From Pseudomonas subflava (GTDB lineage Bacteria; Pseudomonadota; Gammaproteobacteria; Pseudomonadales; Pseudomonadaceae): 64,000 nucleotides of DNA. Positions 37,967 to 46,373 of the stretch are shown here, piece after piece. Within the stretch, counting starts at the first letter, position 1, and each line of letters opens with the position of its first letter. Below the pieces are notes generated by a model that searched no databases, was not told the origin of the DNA, and saw nothing but the letters and a program-made list of their open reading frames with translations. The DNA lies in contig NZ_JAMXBF010000011.1 in assembly GCF_023823685.1 (NCBI RefSeq), positions 62,001-126,000 on the forward strand, given 5' to 3'. The position numbers and the translations under genes were made by a program.

Positions 37967-38563
37967 TCAGCCCGGCGGGTAGGCCGCCAGGGCATCTTCC
38001 ACGGCGCGGCGCAGGGCCTCGCTGCGCTCGCTCTGGCTGCCTTCGCTGCGCGCCTCGGCGCTACCGCTCCACACCGGCTGGCCGCTGGCGCCGTCGAACA
38101 GGTCAATGTGCACCACGGCCACCTCCACCTCATAGGTGCGCACCAGCGGCACGCTGCCGTACATGCCGTAATGGTCGCCGTAGGGGCCGTTGCCGTAGTA
38201 GCTGCCGTAGTCGTCGCGGACCTGGTACTGGCGCCGCTCCAGGCGCAGCGAGGCGCTCACGCGCAGGTCGGCGGCCTTGCCGTCGCGTGCCGGGCGCAGG
38301 CCGCGCTGGTCCAGGCTGCCGCCCACCACCTCCGCCACCAGGGCGCCGTCGGCCCAGGCACTGCCGGCCGGCTGCTGGCGCCAGCTCCAGTCGCGGTAAC
38401 GGGCGAAGTCGCGCGGGGCGGCCGGGTAGGCGCTGCGGTCGAAATGGTCGGCCGCGCCGGGCGGCGCCGGCGGCAGCGGCTGGCCGCCGGCGACGTAGGG
38501 GTTGTCGCTCTGGCAGGCGGCGAGCAGCAGGAGCAGTGGCAGGGCAACTAAGGCTTTCATCAT
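37967..38563 (-). CDS. DUF4136 lipoprotein, paralogue of the downstream gene
   Basis: 198 residues, lipobox LAAC (Cys17). It shares DFARYRDWSW, LDQRGLRPA, ADLRVSASL and VHIDLFDGASGQPVWSGSAE with its neighbour, 63 bases away, and like it has a Gly/Tyr-rich insertion (YGSYYGNGPYGDHYGMYGS). The pair probably arose by tandem duplication. Function unknown. The spacer upstream is filled with REP elements. Confidence 0.9.
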   Translation of the reverse strand: MMKALVALPLLLLLAACQSDNPYVAGGQPLPPAPPGAADHFDRSAYPAAPRDFARYRDWSWRQQPAGSAWADGALVAEVVGGSLDQRGLRPARDGKAADLRVSASLRLERRQYQVRDDYGSYYGNGPYGDHYGMYGSVPLVRTYEVEVAVVHIDLFDGASGQPVWSGSAEARSEGSQSERSEALRRAVEDALAAYPPG

Positions 38564-38593
38564 GGCTCCCGGAACATGCGGGGGTGGCTGAGC

Positions 38594-38724
38594 GTAGCCC
38601 GGATGTTATCCGGGAGGCGGGCGAATTCGTTCCCGGATTGCATCCGGGGTCGGCAGATCCCGCGGCGTAGCCCGGATGGCAATCCGGGGCGGGGCTCCCG
38701 CACTCCCGGATCGCATCCGTGCTA
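38594..38724. repeat. Cluster of four REP elements (CCCGGAT family)
   Basis: Copies at 38594-38614, 38632-38649 (inverted), 38668-38689 and 38705-38724 (inverted) make two facing pairs, a BIME-like layout. The family is the same as that flanking the RAYT gene. The last copy ends in GCTAG and supplies the stop codon of the methyltransferase gene. Confidence 0.9.
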
Positions 38725-39489
38725 GCGAGTCATCCCGGGGTGCAAGGGCCGGCAGATCCAGTGCAGGTAGCGGCCGAGGCCGGCGAAGCTCGGATGGCGC
38801 CGGTGCGCCAGTTCCATCTCCAGCAGGTCGGTCAGTTCGGCCTTGGCCTGGAACTCGCTCGGCATGTAGTCGTGGAACACGCGCACGCCGCTCTGGCTTT
38901 CGACCCGCCAGTGGCCGTCGAGTTGCGCCGCCAGTTCGCGTGGGTCCAGCGGCTTCTGCGGGGTCAGGCTCTGGCCTTCGCCGGCGAAGCGCTCTTTGCG
39001 CAGCTTGCGGAAGTGGCCCTTGAGCAGGTTGCGGTAGACCAGCGCGTCCTTGTTGTAGAAGGCCAGCGACAGCCAGCCGCCCGGCGCGGTGAGCTGGTGC
39101 AGCACCGGCAGAATGGCGTGGGGCTCGGCCAGCCATTCCAGCACCGCGTGGCAGATCACCAGGTCGTATGGTTCGGTGAGCTGGCCGAGCAGGTCCTGCC
39201 ACGGGGCCTGGATGAACCGTGCTTCCACGCCCGCCTCGGCGAAGCGCTGGCGCGCGCCTTCGAGCATCGGTTCGGCCGGTTCGGTCAGGGTCACCGCGTG
39301 GCCGCGCTGGGCCAGCCACAGGCTCATGTGGCCGAGGCCGGCGCCGACGTCCAGCACCCGCAGCGGGCGCTCCGGCAGGGCGTCCTTCAGATCGGCCTGG
39401 AGCACCGCCAGGCGGATGGCGCCCTTGGCGCCGCCGTAGATCTTCTCGGCGAAGCGGGTGGCCAGTTCGTCGAAGTGTCGGTCAGTCAA
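38722..39489 (-). CDS. cmoM: SAM-dependent methyltransferase, CmoM-like
   Basis: 255 residues from a TTG at 39489: GGAGG lies five bases before it. An in-frame TTG at 39501 would itself overlap that Shine-Dalgarno and is less likely. The protein matches CmoM (SmtA), which methylates 5-carboxymethoxyuridine in the tRNA wobble position: TDRHFDELATRFAEKIYGG, the SAM loop VLDVGAGLGHMSLWLAQRGH, CHAVLEWLAEP, LAFYNKDALVYRNLLKG-type sequence and SGVRVFHDYM. The last codons and the TAG stop run into a REP element, so the C-terminus may have been trimmed or altered by the repeat. Confidence 0.88.
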   Translation of the reverse strand: MTDRHFDELATRFAEKIYGGAKGAIRLAVLQADLKDALPERPLRVLDVGAGLGHMSLWLAQRGHAVTLTEPAEPMLEGARQRFAEAGVEARFIQAPWQDLLGQLTEPYDLVICHAVLEWLAEPHAILPVLHQLTAPGGWLSLAFYNKDALVYRNLLKGHFRKLRKERFAGEGQSLTPQKPLDPRELAAQLDGHWRVESQSGVRVFHDYMPSEFQAKAELTDLLEMELAHRRHPSFAGLGRYLHWICRPLHPGMTR

Positions 39490-39631
39490 GAAGGCCTCCA
39501 ATAGCTGCTGCGCGGCACGATAGCGTCGTCGGCCGCTTGCTCCAAGCTCGCCGTGCTCGGCCGTACAGCCTCGCTTGTCACTGCGCGGCCTCCAGGCTCT
39601 CGAGCCGCTCGCGACACGCTTGCAGGCATTC

Positions 39632-39937
39632 TCACGACGCGAAGCGCCTCTCGCTGTCGGCCAGCTTGGCGCGCACCGCCTGCTCCATGTCGATGCTCAG
39701 CTCGGCGCACAGCAATAGGAGGTAGAGGACGATGTCGCCAACCTCCTGGCCGGCGTGTTCCAGCTGCTCGGCGGAGAGGCGCCGGGACTCGTCTTCGCTC
39801 AGCCATTGGAAGATTTCTACCAGCTCGGCCATCTCCACGCTGGCGGCCATGGCCAGGTTCTTCGGGCTGTGGAAACGGCGCCAGTCGTTGTGGTCGCGGA
39901 TCGCGTGCAGGCGGCGGGTGAGTTCGGCGATGTCCAT
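39632..39937 (-). CDS. MazG-like nucleotide pyrophosphohydrolase
   Basis: 101 residues from MDIAELTRRLHAIRDHNDWR, with GGAGAG upstream. The all-alpha NTP-pyrophosphatase fold shows the metal-binding acidic pattern (SVEMAELVEIFQW and EVGDIVLYLLLLCAEL). Small MazG/RS21-C6-type enzymes clear non-canonical or excess nucleotides such as dCTP analogues. It may be transcribed with the methyltransferase gene 142 bases downstream. Confidence 0.9.
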   Translation of the reverse strand: MDIAELTRRLHAIRDHNDWRRFHSPKNLAMAASVEMAELVEIFQWLSEDESRRLSAEQLEHAGQEVGDIVLYLLLLCAELSIDMEQAVRAKLADSERRFAS

Positions 39938-40034
39938 GGGGCTCTCCTTCGGGCCGCATAGCTTGGGTCGGACGAAGGGGGAGGGCAAGCCTGGCGTCGG
40001 GGCTCGGTGGCGAGGTTGCGGGTGGATGGCGTTT

Positions 40035-40069
40035 GGCGGGCTGCCGCTGCGCGGCGAGGCCGCCCTACG
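40035..40069. repeat. Single REP-like copy of the 115-bp array family
   Basis: GGCGGGCTGCCGCTGCGCGG continued by CGAGGCCGCCCTACG is the inverse of the unit core of the 410-1733 array. It lies just downstream of ada. Confidence 0.88.
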
Positions 40070-40096
40070 TGCGAGGGCGCGTGGGGGGCGATGGTG

Positions 40097-41122
40097 TCAC
40101 TGGGATTCCTTGTCCAGCAGCGCCTGCTTGCGGGATACACCCCAGCGGTAGCCGGTGAGGGCGCCGCTGGCGCCGATCACCCGGTGGCAGGGCACCAGCA
40201 GGCCCAGCGGGTTGCTGGCGCAGGCGCGGGCCACTGCGCGGGGGTGGCTGCCGAGCTGTTCGGCCAGTTCGCCATAACGGCGCGTCTGCCCCGGCGGAAT
40301 CGCGCGCAACGCCTGCCACACCTGTTGCTGGAAAGCAGTGCCGCGCATGTCCAGCGGCAGGTTGGCGGCGCGGCTCGGTTCCTGCACCTGGGCCAGCGCC
40401 TCGCGCAGCCAGTCGCGCAGGCCGCGCTGGTCGCGGCGCAGCTCGGCGGCGGCGAAGCGCTGGCGCAGTTCGATCTCCAGCTCAGCCTCGTCGTCGCCGA
40501 ACAGCAGGGCGCAGACGCCCTTGTCGCTGGCCGCGAGCAACAGCAGACCCAGCGAACAATCGCTGATGGCGTAGCGCAGCACCTCGCCGGCGCCCTGCTG
40601 GCGGCGCCGCGCCGGGCTCATCGCCGCGGGCACCTGATACAAGGCGCGGGTGCCGGAGTAGCCGGCGTCCAGCGCCGCCTGCAGCACCGAGCCGGCGCCG
40701 GGCAGCGCGGCCTCCAGGCGCTCGCGGCGCCGGGCGTCGAACCAGGCGCGCGGGGTCATGCCGGTGCGCGCCTTGAAGGCCCGGGCCAAGTGCGAGGCGG
40801 ACAGGCCGATGCGCGCCGCCAACTGGTCCAGCGTCGGGGGCTTCTCGCTGTCTTCCAGCAGGCGACAGGCGGCCACCACCAGTTCGTCGAGCTGCTCGGC
40901 CGGGCTCTTGCCCTGCGGCGCACAGCGCTTGCAGGGGCGAAAGCCGGCGGCCTCGGCGCTGGCCGGGTCGGTGTGAAAGCTGACGTTTTCGCGCCGCGGG
41001 CGCCGCGCCGGGCAGCTGGGCCGGCAGTAGATGCCGGTGCTGCCGACGGCGAAGACGAAGCGGCCGTCGAAGCGCGCGTCGCGCTCGCACAGGGCCTGCC
41101 AGCAGTGGTCTTGATCGAGCAT
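40097..41122 (-). CDS. ada: Ada: methylated-DNA repair protein and transcriptional activator
   Basis: 341 residues from MLDQDHCWQALCERDARFDG, with GGGAG upstream; an in-frame ATG at 41149 is less likely. The N-terminal Ada zinc domain has its four Cys (YCRPSCPARRPRRENV and PCKRCAP), one of which accepts methyl groups from phosphotriesters. An AraC-type helix-turn-helix (IGLSASHLARAFKARTGMTP) follows. The C-terminal methyltransferase domain has the acceptor Cys in PLGLLVPCHRVIG. All three modules look intact, so it should both repair O6-methylguanine and activate the adaptive response. Confidence 0.95.
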   Translation of the reverse strand: MLDQDHCWQALCERDARFDGRFVFAVGSTGIYCRPSCPARRPRRENVSFHTDPASAEAAGFRPCKRCAPQGKSPAEQLDELVVAACRLLEDSEKPPTLDQLAARIGLSASHLARAFKARTGMTPRAWFDARRRERLEAALPGAGSVLQAALDAGYSGTRALYQVPAAMSPARRRQQGAGEVLRYAISDCSLGLLLLAASDKGVCALLFGDDEAELEIELRQRFAAAELRRDQRGLRDWLREALAQVQEPSRAANLPLDMRGTAFQQQVWQALRAIPPGQTRRYGELAEQLGSHPRAVARACASNPLGLLVPCHRVIGASGALTGYRWGVSRKQALLDKESQ

Positions 41123-41313
41123 GGCGATCTCCCGAAAGGTGCCAGCCAAGGGTTGCGTATGGGCCGATTGTCGATCCGCCCAGCGGCGCTGCCAATCCGC
41201 ATCTGACTTTCAAAGCCTTTGCGGGTCAGACGAAATGCCGGGCCGAACGCTGCGGCGCAGCCTTTACTGGAAAGACGGTGCGGAACGCCGGCGCCGCCGA
41301 ATGGAGAAGCACG

Positions 41314-42498
41314 ATGGTGGACATGCTCGACCGGCCCGACCAGCCTCTGGTGCTGCTGGTGGACGATACGCCGGCCAACCTCATGCTGATGAGCGAACTG
41401 CTGGCCGACCACTACCAGGTCGAGGGCGCGGACAGCGGCGCCGAGGCCCTGCGCATCGCGGCCGGCACGCCGCCGCCCGACCTGATCCTGCTCGACGTGA
41501 TGATGCCGCGCATGGACGGCTACGAGGTCTGCCGACGGCTCAAGGCCGATCCCGCGACCGCGGCGATCCCGGTGATCTTCCTCACCGCGAAGAGCGAGCC
41601 CGCCGACGAGCAGCACGGTTTCGACCTCGGCGCGGTGGACTACATCACCAAGCCGATCAGCGCGCCCATCGTCCTGGCGCGGGTCGAGGCGCAGCTGCGG
41701 CTCAAGGCGGCCGCCGACTTCCTGCGCGACAAGAGCGAGTATCTGGAACTGGAGGTGCGCCGCCGCACGCGGGATATCCAGCGCCTGCAGGAGGTGACCA
41801 TCGAGGCCATGGCCAGCCTCGCGGCCATGCGCGAGAACCCGCGGGGCCGGCACCTGGCGCGCATCGAGCGTTACACGGTGGAGCTGGCGCGGACCCTGGC
41901 GCGTCAGCAGCCGCTGCTGGCCGGGCAGCTGGGGGCCGCCCGCATCGCGCAGCTGGGCAAGTCGGCGATGCTGCACGGCATCGGCCGGCTGGTGCTGCCG
42001 GATCGCATCCTGCTCAGCCCGACGCTGCTGCAGGACGAGGACCTGCAACTGCTGCACGGCCATGCCGTGGCCGGGCGCGACGCCTTGCTGGCGGCGGAAG
42101 CCAAGCTGGGCAACGTGCCCGACTTCCTGCGCGACGCCCGCGACATCGTCTACAGCCAGCACGAGCACTGGGACGGCAGCGGCTATCCGCAGGGGCTGCG
42201 CGGCGAGCAGATTCCCCTGGCCGCGCGGCTGATGGCGGTGGCCGGCTGCTACGAGGAGCTGACCAGCCATCACCCCTACCGGGCCTCGCTCACGCACGCC
42301 GAGGCGGCGGCGCAGATCGGCGCCGCCAGCGGCACCCGCTTCGACCCCTCGGTGGTGCTGGCCTTCATCGAGGCCGCCGAGCGCTTCGCGCTGATCGCCC
42401 AGCGCCACGCCGATGGCGCGGCGGCCATCCACTACGAGTTGCAGCGCCTGGAAGACTCGCTCGGCGAGAACATCGAGCTGACCCTGCCGTCGCGCTAG
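41314..42498 (+). CDS. Response regulator with degenerate HD-GYP domain
   Basis: 394 residues from MVDMLDRPDQPLVLLVDDTP, with GGAG upstream. The receiver is complete (Asp17/Asp18, phospho-Asp61 in LILLDVMMPRMDG, Lys113). The C-terminal HD-GYP-like domain keeps GRHLARIERY and HEHWDGSGYP, but three expected metal ligands are changed: HD is HG (221-222, with HGIGR for HDIGK), the His pair is QH (282-283), and the Asp of the VAD motif is Gly311. It is therefore unlikely to be an active cyclic-di-GMP phosphodiesterase and may act as a binding or protein-interaction module. No partner histidine kinase gene is adjacent; it faces the ada gene divergently. Confidence 0.9.
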   Translation: MVDMLDRPDQPLVLLVDDTPANLMLMSELLADHYQVEGADSGAEALRIAAGTPPPDLILLDVMMPRMDGYEVCRRLKADPATAAIPVIFLTAKSEPADEQHGFDLGAVDYITKPISAPIVLARVEAQLRLKAAADFLRDKSEYLELEVRRRTRDIQRLQEVTIEAMASLAAMRENPRGRHLARIERYTVELARTLARQQPLLAGQLGAARIAQLGKSAMLHGIGRLVLPDRILLSPTLLQDEDLQLLHGHAVAGRDALLAAEAKLGNVPDFLRDARDIVYSQHEHWDGSGYPQGLRGEQIPLAARLMAVAGCYEELTSHHPYRASLTHAEAAAQIGAASGTRFDPSVVLAFIEAAERFALIAQRHADGAAAIHYELQRLEDSLGENIELTLPSR

Positions 42499-42508
42499 CG
42501 TTGCCCCG

Positions 42509-42799
42509 TCAGCTCGGTTGCCAGTCGAGGCTCAGGGCCTCCTGCCAGGCGAAGCGCTCGAAGTGGCTGGCGACCACCTGCTCGAGCTTCTGCCGGTCTT
42601 CGTCGGTGGCGGCCTGCACGCTCAGCGTCAGGCCGGTTTCCAGGGCCTGCAGCAGGGCCAGGCCGAAGGCGAATTCGATGCGGCCCTGATGTTCGTCGAA
42701 GCTGACCGGGATCTTGTGCGCGAAGTGCTTGCACAGGCGGCCGATGTAGCGCCCCGGTGTGGCCGTGGCGACGAAGGCGTGGGATTGCAGATGGCTCAT
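42509..42799 (-). CDS. DUF2218 domain protein
   Basis: 96 residues from MSHLQSHAFVATATPGRYIG; GAGGAG stands just before this ATG, so the GTG two codons upstream is rejected. The family pattern is complete (CKHFAHKIPVSF, GRIEFAFG, VVASHFERFAWQEALSLDW). DUF2218 proteins are often next to siderophore or oxidoreductase genes and have no firm function. It lies ten bases downstream of the NAD(P)H-binding gene and is probably co-transcribed. Confidence 0.92.
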   Translation of the reverse strand: MSHLQSHAFVATATPGRYIGRLCKHFAHKIPVSFDEHQGRIEFAFGLALLQALETGLTLSVQAATDEDRQKLEQVVASHFERFAWQEALSLDWQPS

Positions 42800-42808
42800 G
42801 AGCACTCC

Positions 42809-43450
42809 TCAATAGGCGAGGGTGAAGCGCTGACGGACGTGGCGCGGCTGTTCGGTCTCGTCGAGCAGGGCCACCGCCAGGTCGGCCACCGAGATGTGGC
42901 CCGGCGCGCCGTTGTTCATCAGCAGCTGCTCGCCACCGAGGCGGAACTGGCCGGTGCGTGGACCCGGCTCCAGGTGCGCGGCGGGGGAAAGGAAGGTCCA
43001 TTCCAGCTCGGCCTCGTCGCGCAGTTCATCGAGCGCCTGGCGCGCGCCCTCGGCGCCTTCCTTGTACTCGGCGGGGAAGCCTGCGCTGTCGATCAGCTGC
43101 TGGCCGGGCGCGAGGTACAGACTACCGGCGCCGCCGACCACCAGCAGGCGCTTCAGCCCGGCGGCCTTGGTGGCGGCGACGATGGCGCGGCTGCCGGCAA
43201 TGAACTGCTCGCGGATGTCGGCCACGCCCCAGCCGGGGTTGAAGGCGCTGAGCACGGCGTCGTGGCCGCGCAACTGTTCGGTGAGGGCGGCGACGTCGTG
43301 AACGTCAGCGCGCTGGGCGGCGAGGCCGCCGTGCTGCGGCAGTTTCTCCGGGTGGCGGACCAGGGCCGTCACCTGGTGACCGCGGTTCAGGGCTTCTTCC
43401 AGCAGGGCGGCGCCGACATAGCCGGTGGCGCCGATCAGGGCGAGTTTCAT
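42809..43450 (-). CDS. NAD(P)-binding oxidoreductase (YwnB-like, atypical SDR)
   Basis: 213 residues. The nucleotide-binding loop is at the start (MKLALIGATGYVGAALLEEA), with the family stretches DAVLSAFNPG, LLVVGGAGSLYL and WTFLSPAAHLEPG. Related proteins are flavin or quinone reductases, but the substrate is unknown. It is divergent from a LysR-type regulator gene (103 bases between starts), which probably controls it. Confidence 0.93.
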   Translation of the reverse strand: MKLALIGATGYVGAALLEEALNRGHQVTALVRHPEKLPQHGGLAAQRADVHDVAALTEQLRGHDAVLSAFNPGWGVADIREQFIAGSRAIVAATKAAGLKRLLVVGGAGSLYLAPGQQLIDSAGFPAEYKEGAEGARQALDELRDEAELEWTFLSPAAHLEPGPRTGQFRLGGEQLLMNNGAPGHISVADLAVALLDETEQPRHVRQRFTLAY

Positions 43451-43553
43451 GCGGGTGTCCTCAGGGTGCGTTTTCGTGAGGTGAATAATCGCAGCTGGAT
43501 AAATGCCGGAAAAAGACGCCTAATCCGCTTGAACAATTAAGCAGAACTTAATA

Positions 43554-44498
43554 ATGGAACAGCTCAAGCGCATCGCCCTGTTCGCCACCGTGGTGGAGAA
43601 GGGCTCCATGGTGGCCGCCGCCGAGGCGCTGGGCATGACCGCCTCGGCCGTCAGCCAGCAAATCCGCAAGCTGGAGGAGAGCACCCAGGTCAGCCTGCTG
43701 CACCGCACCACCCGCCGCCTGACCCTGACCGAGGCCGGCGAGCAGCTGTACCAGAGTGGCCGGCAGATCGTGCAGCTGGCCGAGCAGGCCGAGCAGCGCC
43801 TGGCCGAGCTGCGCGACGCGCCGGTGGGCGAGTTGCGCATCGCCGCGCCGGTGGGCTTCTCCGGGCACCTGGTGACCGACGCCCTGGCGCCGTTGCTGCG
43901 CGCCCACCCGCAGCTGAGCCTGCGGCTGTTCTTCCAGGATGAGCAGATCGACCTGATCGAGCAGCGCATCGACCTGGCCATCCGCGTCGGCGCGCTCGAG
44001 GACTCCAGCCTGGTGGCGCGGTATATCGGCGACTGGCCGATGCTGCTGTGCGCGGCGCCGGCTTACCTCGCGCGCTGCGGCGCCATCGACAGCCCCGAGC
44101 AGCTCAGCGGCCTGGACTGGCTGAGGCTGGCCCACGAGCGCGGCGGCCAACTGACCCTGCACGGGCCCGGCGGCGTGGTGCAGCGTCTGCGCGTGGAAGG
44201 CCGGGTGGTGTGCAACAACATCCTCTCGGTACGCCAGTTCACCCTGGCCGGCATGGGCCTATCGCTGCAGCCGGAGCCGGAGATCCGCGAGCTGCTGGTC
44301 CGTGGCGAACTGCTCGCGGTGCTGCCGCAGTGGCGGCCGGCGGCCATCGGCCTGCACCTGGTCACGCCGCGGCGCGATGCCCAGCCGGCCAAGGTGCGCT
44401 ACGCCATCGAGGCGCTGCGCCGGGCGCTGGTGGCCGACCCGGGAGGATTGCCGTATAAGGACGGCATCGCCCGCCAGCAAGGTACCCCTGCCCGATGA
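43554..44498 (+). CDS. LysR-family transcriptional regulator
   Basis: 314 residues. The winged helix-turn-helix is typical (MEQLKRIALFATVVEKGSMV, ALGMTASAVSQQIRKLE, RRLTLTEAGEQLY), followed by a substrate-binding domain (VGELRIAAPVGFSGHLVTDA). The gene is divergent from the NAD(P)-binding oxidoreductase gene. AACAATTAAGC in the spacer may be part of a LysR box. Its stop codon overlaps the start of the RIO kinase gene (ATGA), an unusual coupling of a regulator to an unrelated kinase. Confidence 0.94.
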   Translation: MEQLKRIALFATVVEKGSMVAAAEALGMTASAVSQQIRKLEESTQVSLLHRTTRRLTLTEAGEQLYQSGRQIVQLAEQAEQRLAELRDAPVGELRIAAPVGFSGHLVTDALAPLLRAHPQLSLRLFFQDEQIDLIEQRIDLAIRVGALEDSSLVARYIGDWPMLLCAAPAYLARCGAIDSPEQLSGLDWLRLAHERGGQLTLHGPGGVVQRLRVEGRVVCNNILSVRQFTLAGMGLSLQPEPEIRELLVRGELLAVLPQWRPAAIGLHLVTPRRDAQPAKVRYAIEALRRALVADPGGLPYKDGIARQQGTPAR

Positions 44499-45382
44499 AG
44501 ACCCCGAAACGCCTGGAACCCCTGCTCGAAGACGGCCTGATCGACGAGGTGGTGCGGCCGCTGATGAGTGGCAAGGAGGCCTCGGTCTACGTCGTGCGCT
44601 GTGCCGGGGAGCTGCGTTGCGCCAAGGTGTACAAGGAGGCCAACAAGCGCGGCTTCCGCCAGGCCGCCGAGTACCAGGAAGGACGCAAGACGCGCAACAG
44701 CCGCGATGCCCGCGCCATGGCCAAGGGTAGCAAGTACGGGCGCAAGGAGCAGGAAGACGCCTGGCAGAACGCCGAGGTCGCCGCGCTGTTTCGCCTGGCC
44801 GTCGCCGGGGTGCGGGTACCCAAGCCCTACGACTTCCTCGACGGCGTGCTGCTGATGGAGATGGTCAATGACGGCTACGGCGATGCCGCGCCGCGCCTCA
44901 ACGACGTCGACCTGCTGCCCGAGGATGCCCGGGAGTTCCACGCCTTCATGATCGGCGAGATCGTCAAGATGCTCTGCGCCGGCCTGGTGCATGGCGACCT
45001 CTCGGAATTCAACGTGCTGCTCGACCCCTACGGCCCGGTGATCATCGACCTGCCGCAGGCGGTGGACGCCGCTGCCAACAACCACGCCTTCAGCATGCTC
45101 GAGCGCGACGTACGCAACATGGCCGAGTACTTCGGCCAGTTCGCCCCGGAGCTGCTGGAGACGCGCTACGCCAAGGAAATGTGGGCCCTCTACGAAGAAG
45201 GCAAGCTGACCCCGGAGACCCAGCTGACCGGCCGCTTCGCCGAGCCGGAGGAGGAGGCCGACGTCGGCGCGGTGATGCGCGAGATCAAGGCCGCCCTGGC
45301 CGAACAGGCCCGCCGCGAGGCCGCGCGCAACGCCGATGACGCGCCGAGCGACGAGCCGCCTCCGCCGCCCTGGGAGCGCTGA
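44495..45382 (+). CDS. RIO1-family serine protein kinase
   Basis: 295 residues. The kinase core is present: GKEASVYVVRCAGELRCAKV (nucleotide loop and Lys), the catalytic loop VHGDLSEFNVLL with Asp168 and Asn173, and the metal-binding Asp185 in IIDLPQAV. The C-terminal tail is Pro-rich. Bacterial RIO kinases occur in Pseudomonas (PA4780 type) with unclear targets. It is translationally coupled to the LysR gene upstream. Confidence 0.94.
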   Translation: MKTPKRLEPLLEDGLIDEVVRPLMSGKEASVYVVRCAGELRCAKVYKEANKRGFRQAAEYQEGRKTRNSRDARAMAKGSKYGRKEQEDAWQNAEVAALFRLAVAGVRVPKPYDFLDGVLLMEMVNDGYGDAAPRLNDVDLLPEDAREFHAFMIGEIVKMLCAGLVHGDLSEFNVLLDPYGPVIIDLPQAVDAAANNHAFSMLERDVRNMAEYFGQFAPELLETRYAKEMWALYEEGKLTPETQLTGRFAEPEEEADVGAVMREIKAALAEQARREAARNADDAPSDEPPPPPWER

Positions 45383-45476
45383 GGCCCCGCCTGTCCGGCC
45401 GGGAAAGCGGGCAACTGTATCGGGTCACCGCACGGCCGCGCTGGTAGGGTGACGGCAGACATTCCGGAGCCCGCCC

Positions 45477-46373
45477 ATGCCGCTGCCGCACATTCTCCTG
45501 GCCCTGCTGGTCACCCTGATCTGGGGCGTCAATTTCGTGGTGATCAAGGTCGGCCTGCAGGACTTCCCGCCGCTGCTGTTCTGCGCCCTGCGCTTCGCCC
45601 TGGCGGCGCTGCCACTGCTGTTCCTGCGCGGGCCGCTGCCGGCGCCCTGGTGGCGCATTGTGCAGATCGGCGTGCTGCTCGGGGTGATCAAGTTCGGCCT
45701 GCTGTTCGTCGGCATGCACCTGGGCATGCCGGCCGGGCTGTCGTCGCTGGTGCTGCAGAGCCAGGTGTTCTTCACCGTGCTGATCGCCGCGGTGCTGCTC
45801 GGCGAGCGGCCCAGCGCGCGGGCCGTGGCCGGGTTGCTGCTGGCGGCCGGCGGGCTGGTGCTGATCGGCCTGCAGCGGCCGCTGGGCGACAGCCTGCTGG
45901 CCTTCGCCCTGGTGGTCGCCGCAGCGCTGGCCTGGGCCTTCTCCAACATCGCCACCAAGCGCTCCGGGGCCAGCGACATGCTGCGCCTGATCTGCTGGGT
46001 GAGCCTGGTGCCGGTGCTGCCGCTGCTGGGGCTGTCCTGGATGTTCGAGGGGCCGCAGGCGATGGGTGCGGCGCTCGAGCACCTGAGCTGGCGTGGCGTC
46101 GGCGCGCTGCTGTACATCGCCTTCCTCGCCACCACGGTCGGCTTCGCCATCTGGAGCTTCCTGCTGCGCCGTTACCCGGCCAGCCTGGTCACGCCCTTCG
46201 CCCTGGCGGTGCCGGTGTCCGGCCTGCTGGCCGGCTGGCTGCTGCTGGGCGAGGCGCTGACCGTGCAGGGCTGGCTGGCCTGCGCGCTGGTGTTCGGCGG
46301 CCTGGCGATCACCGTGCTGCCGGCTTCTGTTCTGCGACGTAGGGGCTCACCAGCCCGGCCAGCCAGTCCATGA
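45477..46373 (+). CDS. EamA/DMT superfamily exporter (YddG/RhaT-like)
   Basis: 298 residues with ten helices arranged as two EamA repeats (LVTLIWGVNFVVIKVGLQ at the start; ALAWAFSNIATKRSGA for the second half). EamA proteins export amino acids or metabolites; the cargo is unknown. Its 3' end overlaps the end of the oppositely oriented LysR gene by 65 bases. Confidence 0.93.
   Translation: MPLPHILLALLVTLIWGVNFVVIKVGLQDFPPLLFCALRFALAALPLLFLRGPLPAPWWRIVQIGVLLGVIKFGLLFVGMHLGMPAGLSSLVLQSQVFFTVLIAAVLLGERPSARAVAGLLLAAGGLVLIGLQRPLGDSLLAFALVVAAALAWAFSNIATKRSGASDMLRLICWVSLVPVLPLLGLSWMFEGPQAMGAALEHLSWRGVGALLYIAFLATTVGFAIWSFLLRRYPASLVTPFALAVPVSGLLAGWLLLGEALTVQGWLACALVFGGLAITVLPASVLRRRGSPARPASP

Noticed and set aside
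39632..39937. A MazEF-type toxin-antitoxin module
   Set aside because: MazG-like enzymes are housekeeping pyrophosphatases; no mazE or mazF gene is present.
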